Assembly (NCBI GenBank): GCA_963704005.1
Contig: CAVPGJ010000002.1
Span: forward strand, 99,830-163,829
Length of the DNA stretch: 64,000 nt
Direction: 5' to 3'
DNA from: AC-32 sp963704005
GTDB lineage: Bacteria; Actinomycetota; Thermoleophilia; Gaiellales; Gaiellaceae
The position numbers were made by a program, and so were the translations under genes. Under the pieces are notes generated by a model. The model did not search any database. It saw nothing but the letters and a program-made list of their open reading frames with translations, and was not told the origin of the DNA. Below, in pieces: positions 17,224 through 25,478 of this stretch (position 1 is its first letter; each line of letters starts with the position of its first letter).

Positions 17224-17843
17224 TAGGCGCCCTTCGTCGTTTCGAGCTGGGCCGCATACAGGTCGTAGGGGAGCCGCTCGAGCTCGCGCTGCCGGGGGTC
17301 CCGGGTCGTGAAGAACCGCGGCAGCGCGCGCTCCGCCAGCCAGGCCAGCCGCGGCTCCGCCGCGAGCACCTCGTCGACGGCACGGCGGTCGCCTCCGAGC
17401 GCGGCGAACTCGATCTTCTCGCGGTGGGGCTCGAGCACGCGCAGCGCGGTCTCCGCCGCGGCTTCGACGAGCTCACGCGCCTGCTGCTCGCGCCGCCGCC
17501 GGAAGCGGTTGGCCGACGAGCCGCCCTTCTTGTGCCGCCCTTTGACGAAGCGCGTCCCGACCTTGGATGCGACCAGCCGCTCGCCCTCGAAGACCCCGAC
17601 CGCGTAGCCGCCGAGCCGCACCAGCAGGGCCGCGACGACGTGATCCGCGTTCAACGCATCCAGCAGCGGCCCGAGCTCGAGCCGGTCGTACTCGCCCTCG
17701 TGCGCGAGCCCGAACGGCGGCCGCACCACCAGCGCCTCCGCCCCGCTCTCGATCCGCACGGCGCCGTCCGCGTAGACGGTCCGCCCCTCCTCCAGCCCGG
17801 CGAGCCGCTTGCGCACGTTGTCACGTCCAACGAACCGAGGCAC
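17223..17843 (-). CDS. VLRF1-type peptidyl-tRNA hydrolase (ribosome rescue)
   Basis: 206 residues. The segment KGRHKKGGSSANRFRRRREQ (about residues 103-122) matches the actinobacterial VLRF1 group, bacterial relatives of Vms1/ANKZF1, which release stalled nascent chains from peptidyl-tRNA on dissociated large ribosomal subunits. The N-terminal 100 residues fit the release-factor-like core and the C-terminus is a helical region. The ATG start is 22 bp from the divergent EamA gene. The last codons fall in the third, partial copy of the 110-bp repeat. Confidence 0.8.
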   Translation of the reverse strand: MPRFVGRDNVRKRLAGLEEGRTVYADGAVRIESGAEALVVRPPFGLAHEGEYDRLELGPLLDALNADHVVAALLVRLGGYAVGVFEGERLVASKVGTRFVKGRHKKGGSSANRFRRRREQQARELVEAAAETALRVLEPHREKIEFAALGGDRRAVDEVLAAEPRLAWLAERALPRFFTTRDPRQRELERLPYDLYAAQLETTKGA

Positions 17844-17865
17844 CGGGCCAGATTAGGCTCACAGC

Positions 17866-18738
17866 GTGACCTCGGCGGCCGAGCAACGCCGCGGGCGCCT
17901 GTTCGTGGCGCTCGCCGCCATCGCCTGGTCGACCGCGGGCCTGCTGCAGCGCGAGCTGACCGTGGGCGTCGGCACGCAGGTCGCCGGCCGCGCGGTCTTC
18001 GCGGTCGCCGGCCTGTTCACGTACGTCGCGCTCGCCGAGCGCGGCCGGGTCGTCCAGGCCTTCCGCGCGATCGGCCGCGGCGGGATCGCAGTCGCGGTGC
18101 TGATGGCGATCTCGTCCAGCACGTTCATCGTCGCCCTGAACTACGCGTCGGTCGCGAACGTGCTCTTCTTCGTGGCGCTCGGACCGGTGCTGGCCGCGGG
18201 GCTGGGCACGCTCGCGGGCGAGCGCGTGTCGGGCCGCACCTGGCTCGCGATGGGGATCGCCCTCGCCGGCGTCGCGCTGATGGTCGGCGGCCCCGGCCGC
18301 CCCAGCGCCTTCGGCACCGCGCTCGGGCTCCTCTGCGCGGTCTCGTTCGCGGGCTCGCTCGTGATCATCCGCCACCTGCGCGAGCTCTCGATGGCGCCGG
18401 CGACCTGCCTCTCGCAGGTCATCGTGCTGCTCGTCGCCGCGCCGTTCGCGCATCCGGGCGAGCTCGACGGCAAGGACGTCGCGCTGCTTGCCGGCCTCGG
18501 CATCGGCCAGATCGGCCTCGGCCTGATCTTCGTGACAATCGGCGCCCGCCTGATCCCGGCCGCCGAGGTCGCGCTGATCACGCTGCTCGAGGTCGTCCTC
18601 GGCCCGCTCTGGGTCTGGATCGCCCTCGGCGAGAAGCCGAGCGCCGCAACCCTGGCCGGCGGGGCGATCGTCCTCGGCGCGGTCGTCTTCCAGGCGGTGT
18701 CGAGCCCGCGGCTCGAGCCGGCCACGTCGCCGCCCTAG
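17866..18738 (+). CDS. EamA/DMT-family exporter
   Basis: 290 residues, ten predicted membrane helices arranged as two EamA repeats (about residues 10-140 and 150-280). Typical pieces are FVALAAIAWSTAGLLQRELT at the start, MAISSSTFIVALNYASVAN, and TLLEVVLGPLWVWIALGEKP in the second repeat. Drug/metabolite transporters export amino acids, nucleobases or other small metabolites; no substrate can be inferred here. GTG start. Confidence 0.9.
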   Translation: MTSAAEQRRGRLFVALAAIAWSTAGLLQRELTVGVGTQVAGRAVFAVAGLFTYVALAERGRVVQAFRAIGRGGIAVAVLMAISSSTFIVALNYASVANVLFFVALGPVLAAGLGTLAGERVSGRTWLAMGIALAGVALMVGGPGRPSAFGTALGLLCAVSFAGSLVIIRHLRELSMAPATCLSQVIVLLVAAPFAHPGELDGKDVALLAGLGIGQIGLGLIFVTIGARLIPAAEVALITLLEVVLGPLWVWIALGEKPSAATLAGGAIVLGAVVFQAVSSPRLEPATSPP

Positions 18739-18782
18739 AAACCTTCGTGACGAAACCGCAAATTCACCCTTGCGGCACCGAT

Positions 18783-18797
18783 TCGATCAGATAATCT
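18783..18797. promoter_or_regulatory. Candidate antitoxin operator palindrome
   Basis: ATCAGATAATCTGAT is a perfect 7-bp inverted repeat around one central base, ending 7 bp before the antitoxin ATG. AT-rich in a GC-rich genome and placed where Phd-type antitoxins autoregulate, it is a good operator candidate. Confidence 0.55.
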
Positions 18798-18804
18798 GAT
18801 TCCT

Positions 18805-19056
18805 ATGAAGCTCCTCTCGGCCACGGAAGCCGCCCGCCGCTTCTCGGAGATGCTGAACGCGGTCGAGCGCCGTGGCGAGACGTTCGTCGTCGTCCGCAAC
18901 GGTCGGCCGGTGGCGCGAGTCGGCCCCGCCCCAGCCGCCCACGGAGCCGCGGTCAAGTCGACCCTTCGCTCCCACCGGCGAGACGCCGAATGGGCCCGCG
19001 AGCTCGAAGCGCTCCGAGAAGCGCTTCAGATCGAGGAGAGGCGCTGGAGCGGCTGA
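18805..19056 (+). CDS. Phd/YefM-type antitoxin
   Basis: 83 residues. The N-terminal Phd fold (KLLSATEAARRFSEMLNAVE, then GETFVVVRNGRPVARV) binds operator DNA as a dimer. The C-terminal helix (EWARELEALREALQIEERRW) should neutralise the adjacent PIN toxin. An AT-richer leader with TTCGATCAGATAATCTGATT just upstream contains a short inverted repeat (ATCAGATAATCTGAT) that is a plausible operator. Confidence 0.87.
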   Translation: MKLLSATEAARRFSEMLNAVERRGETFVVVRNGRPVARVGPAPAAHGAAVKSTLRSHRRDAEWARELEALREALQIEERRWSG

Positions 19057-19445
19057 TCCTCGACACGACGATCCTCGTCGCAGCCGAGCGCCGGACCCTG
19101 AACCTGGACGACCTGATCGGCGATGAGGACGACGTCGCGATCGCCGCCGTCACGGCGGCAGAGCTCCTGGTGGGCGTGGAGCTGGCCGATGCAAGGCGCC
19201 GCAAGAACCGCGAGGCGTTCGTCGAGGACGTGCTCGCGATCGTCCCGGTCGAGGCCTACGACCTCGCCGTCGCGCGCGCCCACGCGGGCCTGCTCGCCCA
19301 CACCCAGCGAACAGGCCGCTCGCGCGGCGCTCACGACCTCCTGATCGCTGCGACCGCCCTCGACCGCGAACGGACGGTCGTCACCGTCGACGCCGTCGGC
19401 TTCGACGATCTCCCAGGCGTCTCCGTGCGCGCAACCCGAAGGTAG
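18990..19445 (+). CDS. PIN-domain ribonuclease toxin (VapC type)
   Basis: PIN core: LILDTTIL supplies the first acidic residue, AAELLVGVE the second, AHDLLIAATAL the third, and VVTVDAVGFDDLPGV the last, consistent with a Mg-dependent RNase cleaving tRNA or rRNA. The PIN fold begins around 19050; ATG 18990 would add about 20 non-homologous residues and overlap the antitoxin by 67 nt, so a non-ATG start close to 19041 is equally likely. Second gene of a two-gene toxin-antitoxin operon. Confidence 0.85.
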   Translation: MGPRARSAPRSASDRGEALERLILDTTILVAAERRTLNLDDLIGDEDDVAIAAVTAAELLVGVELADARRRKNREAFVEDVLAIVPVEAYDLAVARAHAGLLAHTQRTGRSRGAHDLLIAATALDRERTVVTVDAVGFDDLPGVSVRATRR

Positions 19446-19484
19446 AGCTTCCGGCCCGCGCCCTCTGCCGGCCTACGTGGAGGG

Positions 19485-19598
19485 CTAGGCGGAGAAGTCG
19501 CTGCCGCGCTTCTTGGCGCGCTTCTGGCTGCGCTTCTCCTTCAGCGTCTTCTGCGCGACCTTCTTCTGGAGCTTCTTGGGCTTCTCTTGACCCTTCAT
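19485..19598 (-). CDS. 37-residue Lys/Arg-rich micro-protein
   Basis: ATG at 19598, TAG at 19485. The product begins MKGQEKPKKLQKKVAQK and ends KKRGSDFSA. Nearly half the residues are Lys or Arg, with regular spacing suggesting one long basic helix able to bind nucleic acid or the ribosome. Codon third positions are strongly G/C as in real genes. It lies 37 bp downstream of a terminator-like hairpin on its own strand. Confidence 0.6.
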   Translation of the reverse strand: MKGQEKPKKLQKKVAQKTLKEKRSQKRAKKRGSDFSA

Positions 19599-19634
19599 GC
19601 CCGCAGCCTACGCCCCGTGCCTGACAGGCAAAAG

Positions 19635-19660
19635 AAAGGGCGGCCCGTCGGCCGCCCTTT
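19635..19660 (-). terminator. Intrinsic terminator hairpin, inner
   Basis: AAAGGGCGGC at 19635-19644 pairs with GCCGCCCTTT at 19651-19660. On the minus strand it is followed by CTTTT. It ends 37 bp before the micro-protein ATG. Confidence 0.65.
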
Positions 19661-19774
19661 GAATGCGCGTTCCGTACATCTCTGCGGCCCAGGTGTCCGG
19701 TTCGCGCAGACGCATCCTGTGCGGGCACCGCATCCGCGTCCTCCCCCTATCGGGGGTTACCCCAAGACAACGAA

Positions 19775-19801
19775 AAGCGGGGCCGCCGCCCGGCCCCGCT
19801 T
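19775..19801 (-). terminator. Intrinsic terminator hairpin, outer
   Basis: AAGCGGGGCCG at 19775-19785 pairs with CGGCCCCGCTT at 19791-19801. On the minus strand the stem runs directly into TTTTCGTT, the form of a strong intrinsic terminator. Confidence 0.7.
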
Positions 19802-19974
19802 CAAGTCTCCCGTGAGAGAGAGCCGCAGTAAATTCGGCAGGCCCCGCCGCACAGGGCCCTCCGTGTCTCTCGAGGGCGCCCCCGCCGCATCGGGGCGCGC
19901 TCTCGGTTGCAGATGGAGTATCGCCCAGGTCGGGTCACTTGATCCATCACCCTTCTACGGTTGACTGCCCTGGT

Positions 19975-20388
19975 TCACCCGCCTTCTGGTGCGGGTCGCG
20001 CCAATTCGGGCGGCGGCCAGGGCTTGAAGCCCATCTTCAGGAGATCCCCGCGGGCACGCGCGGCGAGGTCCCCGCCGAGATGCCATACGATCGCCTGCGC
20101 CATCAGGCTGCGCCCGCCGTTCTCGTTCGCGTCGGCGACCCCGTCGTCCGCATCGAGAATCCCCTCGTCGCAAGCTCGGCGAAGCGCGAGCAGCGCTGGC
20201 TGCTCGAGGCCCTCGGCCCAGATGTGGTGCGACATCTGACGCGCGCCGCTCCTGGCGCCGCGCTCGTCTCCGGCCCCGAGCGGCAGCGAGACGAAGCTGA
20301 GGCAGGCGAGGCAGACCTCACAGTCGTCGAGATCGAGGTCGAGCCGAGCCGCGAGCTGCACCGCCCGTTTGAACGTGATCCGAGCCAT
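19975..20388 (-). CDS. Hypothetical protein
   Basis: 137 residues, no recognised family. The N-terminus has a basic helix (ARITFKRAVQLAARLDLDLDD) and a paired-Cys stretch (CEVCLACLSF) that might bind metal. The C-terminus is Pro-rich. It has natural amino-acid composition, but no clear ribosome site precedes the ATG at 20388. It stands at the edge of the defence island. Confidence 0.5.
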   Translation of the reverse strand: MARITFKRAVQLAARLDLDLDDCEVCLACLSFVSLPLGAGDERGARSGARQMSHHIWAEGLEQPALLALRRACDEGILDADDGVADANENGGRSLMAQAIVWHLGGDLAARARGDLLKMGFKPWPPPELARPAPEGG

Positions 20389-20488
20389 GTCCGAAAGCGA
20401 AGCGGAAAACCTGCCCCGCGTGTGAAACGCCTTCGTGCCAAGAGCGTGCCAATTGCAAAGGGCTTACACCTCGGTGCACACTAAGTCC

Positions 20489-20752
20489 ATGACCAAGCGG
20501 CACAGACGCATCCTCGTGACGAGCGACCCTGAGCTGGCGGCCGGGCTCGCGCGCGTCGAGCCCCACTTCGCCGGCGCCCCGGCGGCAAAGATTGTTCGCG
20601 ACCTCGCGCTCAAGGGAGCCGAGACCATGGAGCGCGAGCAAGCGGAGCGCCGCGGCGCGATTGAGCGCCTCGTCCAACTCGCCTCTGGACAGAGCGATCT
20701 AGTCGACTGGGACGCCCTCGAGCCGATCGAGCAGACGGCCTGGGATGGCTGA
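20489..20752 (+). CDS. Small antitoxin-like protein
   Basis: 87 residues. A short basic N-terminus with ILVTSDPELAAGLARVEP is followed by a helical part (APAAKIVRDLALKGAETMEREQ) resembling ribbon-helix-helix or similar antitoxins, ending DWDALEPIEQTAWDG. The next gene starts inside its last codons (8-nt overlap), the layout of a toxin-antitoxin operon, but no toxin domain is recognised. Confidence 0.6.
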   Translation: MTKRHRRILVTSDPELAAGLARVEPHFAGAPAAKIVRDLALKGAETMEREQAERRGAIERLVQLASGQSDLVDWDALEPIEQTAWDG

Positions 20753-20933
20753 CCCGCCCTTCGGCGAGGAGGCTGCCCGGACCGGTCGGCGCGACAGCGA
20801 GGTGATCGAGGCCACGCTCCGCCGCGATCTCGGATTCGACCTGCTCGAGCGGATCTGGGAGCGCGCCGATCTCGGCGAGGATGAGGCGAACAAGCTCGCG
20901 CTCGAAGCACAGCACAAAACGCGGCGCCCGTAG
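20745..20933 (+). CDS. Small acidic helical protein paired with upstream gene
   Basis: 62 residues: GRRDSEVIEATLRRDLGF, then LLERIWERADLGEDEANKLA and a basic end. The LGEDEANKLALEAQ stretch is reminiscent of short actinobacterial VapB-like antitoxin tails that normally precede a PIN toxin, yet no PIN gene follows. Overlaps the preceding gene by 8 nt. Confidence 0.55.
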   Translation: MADPPFGEEAARTGRRDSEVIEATLRRDLGFDLLERIWERADLGEDEANKLALEAQHKTRRP

Positions 20934-20983
20934 CCTTTACGCTTCGTCCTCGGCGCGAACCCGGAGCGGTGCGGCCCGGACGG

Positions 20984-23900
20984 CTAGGCCGTTTCGACCA
21001 GCCGGCAGAGCGCGTTCGCGAGGCGCATCTGCTCGACGGTCTCGCAGTTCGCGTCGAGCAGGCGCGGTGAGCAGACCAGGTACGCGAGGCACTGCGCGCG
21101 CGAGATCGCGACGTTGAGGCGGTTCCGCGAGAAGAGGAAGTCCAGGCCGCGCGGGACGTCGTCCGAGCTCGAGCTCGCCATCGAGTAGAAGACCACCGGC
21201 GCCTGCTGGCCCTGGAACTTGTCGACCGTCCCGACGGCAACCGCACTCGGCAGCTTGTCGTGCAGGCAGCGCACCTGAGCGTTGTAGGGCGCGACCACGA
21301 TCACGTCCTCGTACCGCAGCTCGCGCTCGCCGTGCTCGTCCGCGTACGGCGTCCCGACCAGCCGCTCGATCTCCGCCGCGACCGCCTCAGCCTCCTCCGG
21401 CGCCTGCGTCCGGTTCCCCTCGTGCTCGACCGGCAGGAAGCGGATCCCGTTCCCGTCCGCGAGCGACCGCTCGCAGGCACACCGGAGCCGGCTCGAGCCG
21501 CCCCTCGTAGAACGTCGTCGAGATGAACTCGTTCACCTCCGGCCGCATCCGATACGTCTGCTCGAGGAAGAGCCCCATGCCCTCCTGCACCGTCTCGTGC
21601 TCGCCGAGCAGGTGCTGCAGCACCGACGCGTTCGCGCCCGGCGGATGCGAGCCCTGCGAGACCTGCGCAAGCTGGTTCGGGTCGCCGAGCAGGACGACGT
21701 TCCGCGCCGCCGTCCCGACCGCCAGCACGTCCGCCAGCGAGACCTGCCCCGCCTCGTCCACGAACAGCGTGTCCACCGACTGGTCCTCGCGCGAGAACAG
21801 GAACGACGTGCCGGCGATCAGCTGCAGCTCCTCGTCGCGCAGGTCGTCGTTGTCGCCGCTGCAGTCGACGAACTCGTCCTCGTACTCGGTCTCGGGGTCG
21901 CCGCTGCACTTCTTCCGGCCCTTGAACTCGAAGCCCTGCTCGAGCGCGGCGTCGCGAACGTCGCGCAGGAACTTGTGGATCGCCTTGTGGCTCAGCGAGG
22001 TCACCCCGACGCGCTGCCCACGGCGCATCAGCTCGATCGCCATGCGGGCGCCTCGCCACGTCTTGCCCGAGCCCGGCGGCCCCTGCACGAACAGGTAGCT
22101 GCCGTCGAGGCTCGCCGCCGCCTCCTCGGGAGTCCCGTCCAGCCTCGCGCGCGGCGGCCGCCGCTCCAGGATCTCGACCAGCGCCGGATACTCCTCTTGC
22201 GCCTTCGCGAACCGGAGAACGGCGTCGCGCTGCTCCCAGGTCGGAAGCGGCCGGCCGGGTATGAGCGCCTTCGGCAGCGGCTCGTCCTTCAGCTCGAGGC
22301 TGCGCCGGAAGGTGACCTGCCCGAGCTCGTTGTCGACCTTCACGCCGTAGGTGCGCTCGGTCGCCGGGTCGACGGCCGCGCCCGCCGATCTTGTGCTCCT
22401 GCGGCGGGAACTCGAGCGTGTACTCGAGCGACCTCTTGACCTGGCACCGGCTCGCCGACGAGCTCGAGGCCGGCCATCGTCTCCGCGCTCTCGAACAGCT
22501 CGTCCTGATCGAGCTGGAGGTTGTTGAAGTAGGCCCACCACTGCGGCTTCTCCTCGCGCCGGTGGTACTCGAGCAGCTGCGCGAGCAGCCAGCGCGGGTC
22601 GCCCTCCTCCGCGTCGGCCAGCAGCTCGGCCTCGACCAGCGCGCGCTCCTCGAGCCGCTCCTTCGTCTCCTCCGTGACCTCGCGCTCCTCGGGCCGCTTG
22701 CGCCACTCGACCTCGGCCGGGCGCAGCTCGAGCAGCCAGCGATGGAGCTCGTAGAGCGAGCGGCAGTCGTCCTCGTTGTAGGCGCGGATCTCCTCGAGGA
22801 TCGCGTCCTCGCGCGCCTCGAGCCACTCCTCGAACGCGACCACCGCGCTGCCGCCGCCGCGCATCTCCTCCCCGCGCTCGAAGCCGTAGAACGCCTCGAC
22901 CTCCTTGATCGAGTAGCTGTCGAGCGAGAGCCGCAGCGCCTGGCGGACGACCCGGAAGAGATCGACGAGCACCTCGCCGCGGAGCAGGTCGTCGAGCTCC
23001 GCCTCGCGCGTGCCGTGCTGGCCCATCAGCCGCTGCAGCGCCGTCCGCTCGTACGGCGCGTAGTGGTAGACGTGCATCCCGGGGTGGCGCGCGCGCCGCT
23101 CCTTGATCAGGTCGAGGAGCCGCTCGAAGCCCTCCTTCTCCTGCGCGCGGTCGAGCGCCCAGATGACGTCGTACTGCGGCTCGCCGTCGTCGTCGAGGTA
23201 GACCCAGCCGAAGAGGTACTCGAGCCCGCGCGCCGGCTCGTACCAGGGATCGCCCTCGAAGTCGAGCCAGATGTCGCCCGGGCTCGGCTCGGGCAGGAGG
23301 GCGAACCCGCGCTCGGGCTCGAGCGGGAGGATCTGGTGCTCGAGCTCGCCGGTCCGGCGCCGGTGGAGCTGAAGCGCGGCCTGGTCGCGGAGCTTGGCGA
23401 GGGTCTCGGGGCGGAGCTTGGGAATCCTGGTCTCGGTCGTCGTCGCGAGCGCCTCGAGGTTCGCGATGCCGGCGGCGGTGAGCCGGTCGACCTGAGTGCG
23501 GCGGATCCCGGCGACGAGCGAGAGGTGCAGGTCGCGCTCCCACTGCTCCTTGCAGAGCGCGAGGAACTCGCAGAGCGAACAGTGGTCGACCGGGTACGGG
23601 TAGGTCGGCTCGCGCGCTCTCGACCGCGTCGAGGAACCGCCGCTTGAGCCGCCGGTAGTAGGCGAAGAAGTCGTCCGGCCGAAACGACTCGCGCTCGGAG
23701 AGCCCGTTGACGACGTGCATCTCGGCCGGCCAGCGCCCCTGAATCCGAGCGAGCTGCTCGGTGTAGAAGCAGAGCTGGAGGACGTGAGAAGCCTTGGCCC
23801 GGCGCGCGAGCTTGGTGTCGACGACCTCGTACGACCCGTCCGGCTGAAGCTCGAGAAAGTCCGCGAGCCCGTGCCAGTTCCCGTCGACAAGCGCCGCCTG

Positions 23901-24176
23901 GTAGATGACCGGCGCCCCACCCCGAATCGCCTCCTCGGTCGCGGCGGCAGCGGCGTCCCAGCCGATCTCCCGCGGATTGCCGATCTCCACGACGTCCCCA
24001 CCGAGCCGAGCGAGGTAGGCAGCCTCGTGCTCGTCCCCTTCCGCCGGATCAGGTCGGCGTAGGGTTCGGCCGGAACGGCCGCTCAAGTTCGCCGCGCGCG
24101 ACCGACGGCAAGTCGGAGCCGAATGGGTGAGGGCAGGCAATGAAGTCATTGAGCGCGAGGGCGAAGACGACTCCAT
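20984..24176 (-). CDS. TM0106-family RecB-like nuclease fused to SF1 helicase (frame-broken)
   Basis: About 1060 residues reading through at least six indels. Order: N-terminal module (ALNDFIACPHPFGSDLPSVA), a PD-(D/E)XK RecB-like nuclease (VVDTKLARRAK near 23815), a Cys-containing segment (HCSLCEFLALC), an RNase H-like exonuclease part (WLDFEGDPWYEP near 23260), then a superfamily 1 helicase with Walker A QGPPGSGKT (22059-22085), Walker B VDEAGQ, motif GDPNQLAQVSQGSHP, QTYRMRPEVN and the C-terminal FQGQQAPVVFYSM. Such proteins occur in defence islands and are thought to degrade foreign nucleic acid. The start is uncertain; ATG 24176 is nearest to the homologous beginning. Last gene of the island operon. 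Confidence 0.82.
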
Positions 24177-24235
24177 CGGGGCAGTATTGCGCTGAGGGCG
24201 TGCCGCTCGAAAGTCGTTCAGAGCGGCGTCGGGCT

Positions 24236-25434
24236 CTACGCCGCTACCTCGATCGCTCCGACTTGGCAGCGATCTCCGCGGCAAGTCATCTCGACCTGCG
24301 CCAGCAGCGGCTCCGGCTCGAGTCTCAACATCGAGCGTTCGCACGTCGATCACGCAGTCGCTGTTCCGCACCTCGTGGCTCCGGGATTGCTCGCCGCTGT
24401 CCTTCGCATAGACGAGAAACCCGCGCTCGAGACCAAGCGCGGTGCAGTACGCGAGCATCTGGTACGCGTCGGCGTTCGGCATGCCCTTCAGCTCGAGCGC
24501 CTTGTACTTCGCGTCAGCCACTGCAAGACAGCTCGCTCCGCCCACCAGGTGATGTCCGGCCTGATGCCGAGCCGCCGCTGCTGGTCGAGCGAGCCGCGTC
24601 CACTGGCTCGCACCTCGCCGCCGAACGGCTGCATCGACTCCCGTAACGCGACCGTCACGAAGTCTTCGAAGACCTTGTTCATGTCGAAGACGAAGGCCGT
24701 GGCGGCCAAGCGGACCCTTCGGTGCGTCGATCGAGGAGGCGTGCAGGATCAGCTCGGCCAGGCGGAGGGCAGGCGCCGTAGCGCTCGTTGAGACGCGTGA
24801 GCGGCGGCATCGCAGACCTCCCGTGGGCGATCGACGAGGGAGACCGTCGTCGAGCAGACCTCGCAGCTTGAGCAGCCGCTTTCGCGCGAGAGCCGGCAAG
24901 CGCGGCAGCCGGAGCAGCGCGAGCGTCGCTGTCTTGAGCATCCGGTTCTCGATGATGTCCTCGGTGTAGTCGTCGTACGAGACTTCGACGGGTAGCGGGA
25001 GGCTCGCGCTGCGCGCGATCTGGTCGCCGAATCGGATCCGACCACGGATCGTCGTCAGCCGCTCGTCGAGATGAACGTAACCTCGAAGAATGCCCGCGTT
25101 CGAGTGCCGTCAGCGCGTGCCATGAGAACCCGCTCGCGACCGCATCAAGGAGATCTGGCTCGAACGCGAACTCAGCCGACTCGTCCTTCCACCCTCGGGA
25201 TCGGCGGCGTAGGCCAGTAGGAAGAAGAGCTTCGGCACGGCGAGCCTCGGTCTGACCCGGAGCTCCCAGCCGCTTCCGCTCGCGACGCCGATCCGCGAGT
25301 TAGCCGACCAGTAGCCAGGAGTCGCCGTGAGGCTGTGCGACCACGTCGACTAGATCGAGACCCGCGAGCTCCGCGGCTTGGTCATGTGAAAGCTCGGCGG
25401 GACACTGCGACCAAGCTTCCATCTCGATGAGCAT
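24236..25434 (-). CDS. mcrC: McrC-type nuclease subunit (frame-broken)
   Basis: Partner of McrB that supplies the PD-(D/E)XK endonuclease cutting modified DNA. Recovered pieces in order: SRIGVASGSGWELRVRPRL and KLFFLLAYA (N-terminal part), GYVHLDERLTTIRGRIRFG, VSYDDYTEDIIENRMLKTA, FVFDMNKVFEDFVTVAL, RPDITWW and DAKYKALELKG, the last carrying the catalytic D..K residues, then NADAYQMLAYCTALGL. At least five single-base insertions separate these blocks, including one that creates a false stop at about 25300. The ATG at 25434 is preferred; a TTG at 25482 would overlap the mcrB stop by 4 nt. The end is TAG at 24236 after frame correction. Confidence 0.82.
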
Positions 25435-25478
25435 CACGTCTGGTCCTCGGACTGCCCTCCGCTCGCATCGGCGCCTCC

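Larger units (their letters stand above)
17005..17240. repeat. Two 110-bp tandem units plus partial third
   Basis: The word AGGCGCCCTTCGTCGT recurs at 17005, 17115 and 17225, giving an exact 110-bp period. Units 17005-17114 and 17115-17224 differ at one base (CTCTAGG versus CTCTGGG). The third occurrence is only 16 bp long and is the genuine 3' end of the VLRF1 gene, so the unit was apparently copied from that gene end together with its flank. Each unit also contains one copy of the two-hairpin repeat. Confidence 0.95.
19599..19974 (-). other. 376-bp leader-like region with two hairpins
   Basis: No protein gene is evident. Read leftward it has a structured stretch (about 19820-19890 with paired GAGAGA/TCTCTC arms), then two terminator-type hairpins, and then the start of the Lys-rich micro-protein. 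This could be a small RNA or an attenuated leader. Confidence 0.4.

Noticed and set aside
17005..17240. CRISPR-like array
   Set aside because: Units are contiguous, 110 bp long and near identical, with no spacers and no cas genes.
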